From the NCBI GenBank assembly GCA_002413385.1, contig DHWW01000009.1:5722-14032 (forward strand): a stretch of 8,311 nucleotides of DNA. The letters are read 5' to 3'. Below the pieces are notes generated by a model that worked only from the letters and a program-made list of their open reading frames with translations, ran no database searches and was not told the DNA's origin. The stretch comes from Granulicella sp. UBA5172 (GTDB taxonomy: Bacteria > Acidobacteriota > Terriglobia > Terriglobales > Acidobacteriaceae). Shown here piece after piece: positions 1-6,005 of this stretch; the stretch's first letter is position 1; the number at the start of each line of letters is the position of its first letter. The position numbers and the translations under genes were made by a program.

Positions 1-791
1 ACATAGCGACCGTTCTCATCCAGGCTTACATCCTCACCATGCTTGCGCATATACACCTTGAACTTCTTTGCCGCGCGCCTGCGCTTCGCCCTGTAGTACG
101 AGTTCCGCAACGCAAACCATCTCTCCGACAAGCCCACCCGAAATCCGCGGCGAGGTGCCATCCGCAGAAACACATACGCCACCAGCGCGTTGCACAGCGC
201 GACAAGTCCACCGAACCGGTCTCCGCCAAGCAATGCCGATGCCAGGTAAAACAGCACATAAATGGCCGCAAGATACTTCGCCTTCAGCGAAAACAGAAAG
301 TTGAACTGCACCTGCTCTTCAGCATGGATGATCCCATACGCCACCAGCACGGCCAGCACCGCAGGCCACAACCCCTGTGCCGTGACCATTGGCTCAAGCC
401 CCGGAATGCGACCGTTCGACACCTGCGCCAGCAACGACGCAATCACTCCCCCGCCGATCGTTACTGCCAGGAAGAACTCGGTCAGCCACAGCGACCCGCG
501 TTCATCCTCCAGCACCGACCCGAAGAACCAGAACGACAGCAGAGCAAACGCTTCGCTCAGCAATCCCGCTCCCGCAAACGGATAGGTCACCAGGCCCCAG
601 ATCAGCGGATGGAGCGACTTATCAGCTCGCAGCAGTAGTAGAAAATTCAGCGTCCCCGCAAGTTCACGGGAGAATAATCCCAGCAGCGCCAGACCCAGAT
701 ACGTGCACAGCGCCATCAGAATGATGCGCCGCGTCACCCCTCGAAACGGCGGGGGCACCAGCGAAATTGGGCCGTTGGATCGGAACGCCAT
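1..791 (-). CDS. Rhomboid-like intramembrane protein, catalytically dead (C-terminus off the window edge)
   Basis: An open frame of 263 codons starts at ATG 791-789 and runs off the left edge without a stop. The product is very hydrophobic, with about six membrane segments between residues 22 and 212, and a basic cytoplasmic-type tail (YRAKRRRAAKKFKVYMRKHG). The layout matches the rhomboid fold: LVTYPF, then FWFFGSVLE in TM2, then TIGGG, a TM4-like segment, and FGGL in the last helix. The aligned catalytic positions are changed. The TM2 HxxxN of GlpG-type enzymes reads S79-x-x-x-A83, the GxSG serine motif reads TAQG with Gln139, and the last-helix AHLGG reads DRFGG with no His. A protease function is therefore unlikely; a binding or chaperone role as in other pseudo-rhomboids is inference. 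The start follows a GAGA-rich stretch. It lies 31 bases downstream of the M28 peptidase gene on the same strand, so co-transcription is likely. Confidence 0.8.
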   Translation of the reverse strand, partial: MAFRSNGPISLVPPPFRGVTRRIILMALCTYLGLALLGLFSRELAGTLNFLLLLRADKSLHPLIWGLVTYPFAGAGLLSEAFALLSFWFFGSVLEDERGSLWLTEFFLAVTIGGGVIASLLAQVSNGRIPGLEPMVTAQGLWPAVLAVLVAYGIIHAEEQVQFNFLFSLKAKYLAAIYVLFYLASALLGGDRFGGLVALCNALVAYVFLRMAPRRGFRVGLSERWFALRNSYYRAKRRRAAKKFKVYMRKHGEDVSLDENGRY

Positions 792-822
792 CGAAGATTC
801 TCTTTTCTTTTGAAGTCCTATT

Positions 823-2301
823 CTACCGTCGCGCCGGCAGCGGCGGCACTGGCAGCGACCGGTCTCCCGCCGCACTCACTGCACGCACTCCAAACAGCAC
901 ATTATCTTTACTCACATCCAGCTTCAGATGCGTTTCAGCGCCCGCGCTTTGGCTGTGCGTCCACTGCGCTTCATCCGTATCCCGCCATACCACTTCATAC
1001 GTCGTGCCAGCGGGAGCAAACGCCGACACATCCCACGTCAGCTCGCTATTGTTATCCAACGCCTTCGTCAGAATGTGTACATTCTGCGGCTCGCTCGGCG
1101 CAGCCGCCAACGACGCCAGCGTCAACGCATTCAGCCGCGCCACCCTCACCACATAGTTGAAGTCCACAAACTTCAGCAGATCGCCATACTCCACGCCATT
1201 CTCCGTGCGCAACGTCTGGTGCTGATGATCGAAGTTCTCCCGCCACTCCGTAAACCGCACCGCTGCAAACCCCTCCGCGTTGAAGCTGCTATGGTCTCCA
1301 CCGCGCAGATACCGGTCCCGTCGCAGCACCATCACCGGATGAAACCCCGGAAGCAAGCGCATCATCTGGCTCCGAACTCCATTCTTCGCAGGCGGCTGAA
1401 CCGCTACCGGCTTGAAGTATGACGGTGCCAGTTCGGCAATCTGCCGCGCCAGCTCCCGCGATGGTGAATCATTCTCCGCGCCCAGTCCCAGCATCATCTG
1501 CTGCTGTGCAGGAGTCGCCGTCGCCGGCACGCTCTCGCTGAACACCCGCACCGCGTCCTTGTCCTGCCCCGTCTCGCCAGGCGTCGTATCTCCACCCACG
1601 ATGTCGTCATTCAATACCGCCCCAAGCGGCCACCCCTCCGACTTCGCCAGTTGCGCCAGGTGCAACGACCCCAGCAGGCCCTGCTCCTCGCCCGCCACCG
1701 CCACAAACACCATCGTTCCCGTCAGCTTCACTCCCGCCTTACTCAATCCACTCAACGCACGAGCCGACTCCAGCGACACCGCCACTCCACTCGCATCGTC
1801 ATTCGCCCCCGGCGACGTCAGCTTGTCATTCATCACATCCGTCGCGCGCGAGTCATAGTGCCCCGTCACCAGCACCCACGGCGCCTTATCCCCACCCGTC
1901 CCATGCAAAATCGCATACACATTCACCAGCTTCGTCGGCCTCGGCACGCGGCCATACCCACCCGTCTGCGTGGGCTGCATAAACTCATCCCGCTTCACCT
2001 CGAGACACCCGCCACACTCCGCCGAAATCTCCTTGAATTCACTCGTAATCCAATCCGCCGCCGCACTCACTCCCTGCTCCGGAGGCAGTTCCGTGTCCAT
2101 GCTCGAAAGCGTATTCCGCGTCCCAAAACTCACAAGCTTCTCAATATCTGCCTTCACATGCTCCGCCGAAATCCCCGCCAGCGCGAGCTTCACCGCCGGA
2201 TCCACCGGCAACGGTGCCACGGGAGAGGTCGACTCCATTTGTCCACCCGAAACCGCTGCCACACTGAGCAATAACCCGCATACACACAAAATTCGCTTCA
2301 T
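823..2301 (-). CDS. Secreted M28-family zinc metallopeptidase with C-terminal fibronectin-III-like domain
   Basis: A 492-residue protein with an N-terminal signal peptide (MKRILCVCGLLLSVAAVSGG), so it is exported to the periplasm or beyond. The M28 co-catalytic zinc ligands can all be placed: His148 in TGHYDSR, the bridging Asp168 in GANDDASG, Glu205-Glu206 in AGEEQG (catalytic base plus ligand), Asp233 in NDDIVGG, and His337 in GGDHSSF. All are intact, so an active aminopeptidase or carboxypeptidase-like enzyme is expected; the substrate cannot be told from sequence. Residues about 401-488 form a beta-rich module (PSEPQNV, LTWDVS, YEVVWRD, FGVRAVSAAG) that looks like fibronectin type III, probably for substrate or surface binding. 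The ATG at 2301 has a clear GGAGG five bases upstream (2311-2307). It is divergent from the LysW-like gene, with 177 bases between the two starts, and is followed by the rhomboid-like gene. Confidence 0.93.
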   Translation of the reverse strand: MKRILCVCGLLLSVAAVSGGQMESTSPVAPLPVDPAVKLALAGISAEHVKADIEKLVSFGTRNTLSSMDTELPPEQGVSAAADWITSEFKEISAECGGCLEVKRDEFMQPTQTGGYGRVPRPTKLVNVYAILHGTGGDKAPWVLVTGHYDSRATDVMNDKLTSPGANDDASGVAVSLESARALSGLSKAGVKLTGTMVFVAVAGEEQGLLGSLHLAQLAKSEGWPLGAVLNDDIVGGDTTPGETGQDKDAVRVFSESVPATATPAQQQMMLGLGAENDSPSRELARQIAELAPSYFKPVAVQPPAKNGVRSQMMRLLPGFHPVMVLRRDRYLRGGDHSSFNAEGFAAVRFTEWRENFDHQHQTLRTENGVEYGDLLKFVDFNYVVRVARLNALTLASLAAAPSEPQNVHILTKALDNNSELTWDVSAFAPAGTTYEVVWRDTDEAQWTHSQSAGAETHLKLDVSKDNVLFGVRAVSAAGDRSLPVPPLPARR

Positions 2302-2356
2302 TCCAGCCTCCGTACATCTGTTAATACCCTATCTAAGCCCTGTTTGCTCCTCAAGG

Positions 2357-2385
2357 TTGACGAGCCGCCGCAGGCCCGCTAGAAC
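2357..2385 (+). promoter_or_regulatory. Sigma70-like promoter for the LysW-like gene
   Basis: TTGACG at 2357-2362 (5 of 6 matches to the -35 consensus) and TAGAAC at 2380-2385 (4 of 6 to the -10) are separated by exactly 17 bases. The predicted transcript would start near 2392 and leave a leader of about 85 bases before the ATG at 2479. It lies in the divergent intergenic region with the M28 gene. Seen by eye only. Confidence 0.45.
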
Positions 2386-2465
2386 TAGAAAGACGCTTGT
2401 ACTGACACCACCATGGTACTAGCGTCAGGCGCACCACCCATCAACAGCGGCTTCGAGCCCCAACA

Positions 2466-2471
2466 GAGGAG
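2466..2471 (+). promoter_or_regulatory. Ribosome binding site that fixes the LysW-like start
   Basis: GAGGAG at 2466-2471 stands 7 bases before the ATG at 2479. It favours that start over the earlier in-frame ATG at 2413, whose extra 22 residues (MVLASGAPPINSGF...) do not resemble the LysW family N-terminus. Confidence 0.8.
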
Positions 2472-2478
2472 AACGTGT

Positions 2479-2682
2479 ATGTCAGTCGTCTGCCCAGAGT
2501 GTGACAATCCCTTGGACATCGATGTCGACGACGTCGAAGAAGGTGAGATCATCACCTGCGATGAATGTGGGACTGATCTCGAAATCGTCTCCAGTGACCC
2601 CTTGGAAATAGCTCCTGTCGATGAAGAGGGCTACGATGATGAAGATGAGACCCCAAATGTCGTTGATGATGAAGATGAGTAG
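2479..2682 (+). CDS. LysW-like zinc-binding amino-group carrier homologue with altered acidic tail
   Basis: A 67-residue, strongly acidic protein. Two zinc-knuckle pairs, CPEC (residues 5-8) and CDEC (28-31), are followed by GTDLEIVSSDPLEIAP. This matches the LysW family (CPEC...C-x-x-C-GAELEVVSLDPLELxP). LysW proteins carry alpha-aminoadipate or glutamate on their C-terminal Glu during lysine or arginine/ornithine synthesis, with LysX recognising an EDWGE tail. Here the tail after the core is DEEGYDDEDETPNVVDDEDE: it still ends in Glu, but EDWGE is absent and the tail is longer. No lysX, lysZ, lysY, lysJ or lysK gene is present in the window, so a carrier role is unproven; it could be a scaffold or regulatory zinc ribbon. 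The start is set by GAGGAG at 2466-2471. The 3' end overlaps the next gene by 8 bases. Confidence 0.82.
   Translation: MSVVCPECDNPLDIDVDDVEEGEIITCDECGTDLEIVSSDPLEIAPVDEEGYDDEDETPNVVDDEDE
2635..2679 (+). repeat. In-frame 15-bp direct repeat encoding the DDEDE tail twice
   Basis: The 15-base word GATGATGAAGATGAG occurs at 2635-2649 and again, identically, at 2665-2679, exactly 30 bases (10 codons) apart. Both copies are read as DDEDE in the LysW-like protein, separated by TPNVV. The second copy also supplies the start codons of the following gene. Confidence 0.85.
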
Positions 2683-3061
2683 GTTCACTGTCCACCTGAA
2701 TATTGTCCTGTCGCTTGGCCTCGCATTCACTGCCTGCGGTGTCGTGCTCGCTACCTACAGCACACCTGCGGCTGCCCAGAAGCGCGCACCCATCGAGCGC
2801 ATCGCCCAGGGCCAGGTCGTCAACAAAGCCGGAGCCCCCATCGCAGGCGCTGTCGTCTACCTCAAGGACTCCCACTCTAACTCCATCCGAACCTACATCG
2901 CGGACAACAGCGGCAACTTCCGCTTCGGCAACCTCTCCCAGAACACCGACTACCAACTCTGGGCAAACTCCAACGGCGTCCGCTCCAAGTCCAGGGACAT
3001 CAGCTCCTTCGACAGCGAAAACAGCTTCCAGTTCACCCTGAAGATAGACGCCTCCAGGTAG
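2675..3061 (+). CDS. Small secreted carboxypeptidase-regulatory-like (beta-sandwich) protein
   Basis: A 128-residue protein from ATG 2675. It begins with a hydrophobic export signal (about residues 5-30) ending at TPAAAQ, with likely cleavage near residue 34-35. The mature part is a single CarboxypepD_reg-type domain: AQGQVVNKAGAPIAGAVVYLKD, a DNSGNFRFGNL turn, then DYQLWAN and FQFTLKI. Such domains are transthyretin-like beta-sandwiches, usually fused to outer-membrane receptors or enzymes; here it stands alone, so a carbohydrate or protein-binding role in the periplasm or at the surface is inference. The start overlaps the LysW-like stop (ATG 2675, TAG 2680-2682) without a strong own ribosome site, which suggests translational coupling. 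In-frame ATGs at 2666 and 2669 are alternatives giving MMKMSRF. The longer frame from 2621 has an implausible Met-rich N-terminus made from the repeat. Confidence 0.75.
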   Translation: MSRFTVHLNIVLSLGLAFTACGVVLATYSTPAAAQKRAPIERIAQGQVVNKAGAPIAGAVVYLKDSHSNSIRTYIADNSGNFRFGNLSQNTDYQLWANSNGVRSKSRDISSFDSENSFQFTLKIDASR

Positions 3062-3113
3062 CCCGGGGAGAAATCCATCGACGGATATGCGGCTGGCCTG
3101 CCTATCCAAAACC

Positions 3114-3171
3114 CTGTCATCTCGACTGGCGGCGGCGCACTTTGCCGCCGCAGTGGAGAGACCCCTGTATT
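3114..3171 (+). repeat. Intergenic hairpin repeat, copy A (GTCATCTCG ... GGAGAGACC family)
   Basis: The unit opens with CTGTCATCTCG and closes with GGAGAGACCCCTGTATT. Inside is a strong hairpin. GCGGCGGC (3129-3136) pairs perfectly with GCCGCCGC (3144-3151) around a 7-base loop, and the outer arms TCTCGACT (3120-3127) and AGTGGAGA (3152-3159) pair with a single G-G mismatch. The ends match copy B at 4273-4328. From memory, repeats with these ends are scattered through acidobacterial genomes; I could not check this. No T-run follows, so it is not a standard terminator for the secreted-protein gene, though it may protect the transcript end. The rest of 3062-3297 holds no gene I can support. Confidence 0.7.
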
Positions 3172-3280
3172 CCGCTCTTGCCGGCAACAAGTGTCTCCCA
3201 CGGCCCACCAAACCATCGACATCCCAAAATCCATCCATAATTTCCCCAAAACATTTCCTCGAAGGCGAACACCCGGCGAA

Positions 3281-3286
3281 TATAAT
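3281..3286 (+). promoter_or_regulatory. Perfect -10 hexamer just upstream of the polymerase start
   Basis: TATAAT at 3281-3286 lies 11 bases before the ATG at 3298, in a GC-rich genome where this word is rare. Transcription would start near 3293-3294, leaving a leader of about 5 bases, that is, a nearly leaderless mRNA. This agrees with the lack of a spaced Shine-Dalgarno (only AGG directly abutting the ATG). No good -35 is visible at 17 bases. Confidence 0.4.
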
Positions 3287-3297
3287 CCACTCTCAGG

Positions 3298-4734
3298 ATG
3301 CCCGCCGAAACCCAACCCGATCTCTTCGGCTTCCTCCACATCGACCTCAACTCCTTTTTTGCATCTGTAGAGCAGCAACTCCACCCCGAGTACCGCGGCA
3401 AGCCCACCGGCGTCGTCCCCACCATGGCCGACACCACCTCCCTCATCGCCGCCAGCTACGAGGCCAAAGCCCTCGGCATCAAAACCGGCACCCGCGTCAG
3501 CGAAGCCAAGCGCATCTGCCCCGACATCATCCTCGTCAATGGCAACCACTCCTCCTACGCCGAATATTCCCACAAAATTGTAGAAGCGGTAGACCGCGTC
3601 TGCCCCGTAGCCCACACCCCCAGCATCGACGAGATGGTCTGCCAGCTCCTCGGCCGCGAACGCCAGCCCCCCAACGCCCGCCAGATCTCCCTCGCCATCA
3701 AGCAAGCCATCAAGGACGACGTCGGCGAAACCCTCCGCTGCTCCATCGGCATGGCGTCCAACCGCTATCTCGCCAAGATCGCCAGCGACATGCAGAAGCC
3801 CGACGGCCTCATCGGCCTCTTGCCTTCACAACTCCCCCGCGCCATCGCCCACCTCGAACTCCGCGACCTCCCCGGCATCGGCGCCCGCACCGAAGTCCGC
3901 CTCAACGCCAAGGGCATCCGTACCATACCCGAACTCCTCGCCCTCGACCGCCCCGCCATGCACAAGCTCTTCGACTCCGTCTGGGGCGACCGTATGTACC
4001 ACTGGCTCCGCGGCGCGAATTCAGAGGCCACCGGCGACGACGGCGCATCCATCGCCTCCGACATCCAGAAGTCCCTTGGCCACTCCCACGTCCTCGCCCC
4101 CGAGCACCGCTCCCCCGAAGGAGCCTGGGCCGTAGCCCACAAGCTCCTCCACAAAGCCTCCATGCGCCTCCGCATGGAAAAGTTCTTCACCGGCTCCCTC
4201 GCCGTCACCATCAAATACTCCCTCTCTCCATCTCAGGCCGCCGCTTTATCCTACCCGCGTCCGCCTCATGAACTGTCATCTCGGCCGGAGTCGCAGCGCA
4301 GCGGAGACATAGCGGAGAGACCTGCATCTGCCCCTGCCCCATCTCGCCGCGCCCCCAAGGTTAACAAGCACCTAAGCGGCCTCACCCAGACCGGCTGGGG
4401 CATGGAGGCCCGCTTCCGCCCCTGCCAGGACACCCTCTCACTCCTCGAAGCCCTGCAAGGCTGCTGGAAGCAGCAGCCCACCGGCCCCGAGCACGCCAAA
4501 CCCTTTTTTGTCGGCATTACCCTCCGCAACCTCATCCCCGAGGACGAAATGCAATCCGTACTCTTCGAGGAGCCCGGCAACCGCAATCAACTCTCCGCCA
4601 CCATGGACAAGCTCAACCTGAAGTACGGCCACACCACGCTGCACTTCGCCGGAATGCTCCCCGCCCGCGACTCAGCACCCACCCGCATCGCCTTCACCCA
4701 GATCCCCGTCCAGTACGGCGTGGATTACATGTAG
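3298..4734 (+). CDS. Y-family translesion DNA polymerase (ImpB/MucB/SamB, DinB-like, SIDEM variant)
   Basis: A 478-residue polymerase expected to copy past DNA lesions. Catalytic acids are intact: Asp16 in HIDLNSFF and Asp111-Glu112 in SIDEM. Phe21 sits at the DinB steric-gate position. The palm runs to about residue 170 (CSIGMASNRYLAKIASDMQKPDG), and a thumb with a helix-hairpin-helix (LRDLPGIGARTEVRLNAKGI) covers about 188-240. A little-finger domain follows with SLGHSHVL, GSLAVTIKYS, and EARFRPCQDTLSLLEAL after an interruption. Residues about 309-362 form a Ser/Pro/Arg-rich insertion inside the little finger, of which residues 326-344 are the translated hairpin repeat. The C-terminus (RIAFTQIPVQYGVDYM) shows no clear QLxLF-type beta-clamp motif. 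No imuA, dnaE2, umuD or lexA is nearby. The start is the first ATG before the HID motif. It differs from textbook DinB in IDEM for LDEA and in DLN for DMD. Confidence 0.9.
   Translation: MPAETQPDLFGFLHIDLNSFFASVEQQLHPEYRGKPTGVVPTMADTTSLIAASYEAKALGIKTGTRVSEAKRICPDIILVNGNHSSYAEYSHKIVEAVDRVCPVAHTPSIDEMVCQLLGRERQPPNARQISLAIKQAIKDDVGETLRCSIGMASNRYLAKIASDMQKPDGLIGLLPSQLPRAIAHLELRDLPGIGARTEVRLNAKGIRTIPELLALDRPAMHKLFDSVWGDRMYHWLRGANSEATGDDGASIASDIQKSLGHSHVLAPEHRSPEGAWAVAHKLLHKASMRLRMEKFFTGSLAVTIKYSLSPSQAAALSYPRPPHELSSRPESQRSGDIAERPASAPAPSRRAPKVNKHLSGLTQTGWGMEARFRPCQDTLSLLEALQGCWKQQPTGPEHAKPFFVGITLRNLIPEDEMQSVLFEEPGNRNQLSATMDKLNLKYGHTTLHFAGMLPARDSAPTRIAFTQIPVQYGVDYM
4273..4328 (+). repeat. Hairpin repeat, copy B, translated inside the polymerase gene
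   Basis: It opens with CTGTCATCTCG, as in copy A, and closes with GCGGAGAGACCTGCAT. The outer arms TCTCGGC (4279-4285) and GCGGAGA (4312-4318) pair with a G-G mismatch at the same place as in copy A, while the inner part differs (GGAGTCGCAGCGCAGCGGAG). The element begins on a codon boundary and is open in the polymerase frame, giving LSSRPESQRSGDIAERPA. The shared ends and shared mismatch argue that A and B are one family. Confidence 0.7.
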
Positions 4735-4747
4735 CCGCACCAACACA

Positions 4748-5944
4748 TCAATCCATCGCCCCGCGCGTCTCCGCCAGGTCCGCAAAGTACTCCACCGCCA
4801 GCGGAATCACCGCATCATTAAAATCAAACCGCGACGTATGCAGCCCCTGGCTATGCATGGACGCACGATCCCCCTCACCCTGCCCCACAAACATAAACGC
4901 TCCTTTCCGCTGCTCCAGGAACGATCCAAAATCCTCGCCTCCCGTCACCGGCTGCTGCGTCTTCAGCTTGTCGTCCCCGTACAACTTCACGACACTCTCC
5001 CTGCAATACTCCACGCTCTCCGCATGATTGAACGTCGCATCAATCAGCCGCTTATACACAAACTCATGCTGCATCCGAAACATCTCGGCAACGTGCTGCA
5101 CCATCTCGCGCATCCTCGCTTCCATGCGATCCCGCAGCTCCGGCTTGAACGTCCTCACCGTCCCATTCAACATCGCGCTCGCCGGCAACACGTTGCATGC
5201 ACCAGTCCCCGCCTGAAACGTAGTCACGGACAACACCACCGCATCCTGCGGATCCATCTCCCGGCTCACCAAACTCTGCAACGCACTCACCAACTGCGAC
5301 CCCGCAACAATCACATCGGTGCACACCTGCGGCATCGCCGCGTGCCCACCCTTGCCCGTCAGTCGTACCTCAAAAAAATCAGCCGCAGCCATCATGTACC
5401 CCGGACAAATCGAAAACTGTCCCAGCGGCGCATACGGATAGTTGTGCCACCCATAGATCTCATCAAACGGATACTTCTCTAGCAGTCCGTCCTCCATCAT
5501 CCGCATCGCTCCGCGTCCACCCTCTTCCGCTGGCTGAAACACAAGCCTCACCTTGCCTTGAAACCGCCGCGTCTCACTCAAATACTTCGCCAGCGCCAGC
5601 AGCGTTGCCGTGTGCCCATCATGCCCGCACGCATGCATCTTTCCCGGGTAGATCGAGCTCCACGGCACGTCCGTCTCCTCCGCAATATCCAACGCATCCA
5701 TCTCCGCACGAAACGCAATCACCGGTCCCATCTCGGGCGATTGTCCATCGATCGTCGCCACCACACCAGTCCCCGCAAACCCAGTCTCGTGCGGAATCCC
5801 CCACTCCGTCAGCCGCTCCACCACTAGCCCGGCCGCAAACGTCTCCTCGTACATCGTCTGCGGATGCCGATGAAGCTCCCTCCGCCAAGCCTTCGCCTCT
5901 TCCGCAATCGCCCGAATCCTTGCCCGCCGCTCCATCAACGTCAT
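4748..5944 (-). CDS. M20D-family amidohydrolase (hippurate / N-acyl amino acid hydrolase-like)
   Basis: A 398-residue cytoplasmic hydrolase (no signal peptide) that should cleave N-acyl or amide bonds of amino acid conjugates, as in HipO and plant IAA-amino acid hydrolases; the substrate is not determinable. Metal-site residues are all present, numbering from the ATG at 5944: Cys106 and His108 in HACGHDGH, Glu140-Glu141 in PAEEGG, His167 in GWHN, and His369 in GLHTSRFDF. The dimerisation-domain motif GGHAAMP (His201) and GGEDF near residue 336 are also present. The usual family length is about 390-400. The first possible start is a GTG at 5950, but GGGAGG at 5957-5952 lies 7 bases before ATG 5944 and only 1 base from the GTG, so the ATG is preferred. 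It lies 61 bases downstream of the GT-C gene on the same strand, and 13 bases separate its stop from that of the convergent polymerase, with no hairpin terminator between them. Confidence 0.93.
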   Translation of the reverse strand: MTLMERRARIRAIAEEAKAWRRELHRHPQTMYEETFAAGLVVERLTEWGIPHETGFAGTGVVATIDGQSPEMGPVIAFRAEMDALDIAEETDVPWSSIYPGKMHACGHDGHTATLLALAKYLSETRRFQGKVRLVFQPAEEGGRGAMRMMEDGLLEKYPFDEIYGWHNYPYAPLGQFSICPGYMMAAADFFEVRLTGKGGHAAMPQVCTDVIVAGSQLVSALQSLVSREMDPQDAVVLSVTTFQAGTGACNVLPASAMLNGTVRTFKPELRDRMEARMREMVQHVAEMFRMQHEFVYKRLIDATFNHAESVEYCRESVVKLYGDDKLKTQQPVTGGEDFGSFLEQRKGAFMFVGQGEGDRASMHSQGLHTSRFDFNDAVIPLAVEYFADLAETRGAMD

Positions 5945-5951
5945 CGCCACA

Positions 5952-5957
5952 CCTCCC
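5952..5957 (-). promoter_or_regulatory. Ribosome binding site that decides the M20D start
   Basis: Minus-strand GGGAGG (5957 to 5952) with a 7-base spacer to ATG 5944-5942. The in-frame GTG at 5950 would be only 1 base away, too close to be used. Confidence 0.75.
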
Positions 5958-6005
5958 GCTTCGTTTCAATCTACTCCTGCACATCCAACCTCAGCACATC
6001 CCGCT

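Noticed and set aside
39..638. 199-codon plus-strand open frame at the left edge
   Set aside because: It is the shadow of the rhomboid-like gene; it has Arg/Gln/His-rich, low-complexity content and no recognisable domain.
2402..2428. Short inverted repeats (CTGAC...GTCAG and ACCATGGT) in the leader of the LysW-like gene
   Set aside because: The arms are only 4-5 bases and the two elements are not concentric; this is not stronger than chance without comparative support.
2552..3705. Minus-strand open frames opposite the LysW-like, secreted-protein and polymerase genes
   Set aside because: They are Gly/Val/Asp-rich shadows created by the high GC content at third codon positions; the plus-strand frames carry clear family motifs.
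3087..4271. 394-codon plus-strand open frame rich in Arg, Pro and His
   Set aside because: It is the out-of-frame shadow of the polymerase gene; its composition (long RPR/HRP runs) and lack of any family motif show it is not coding.
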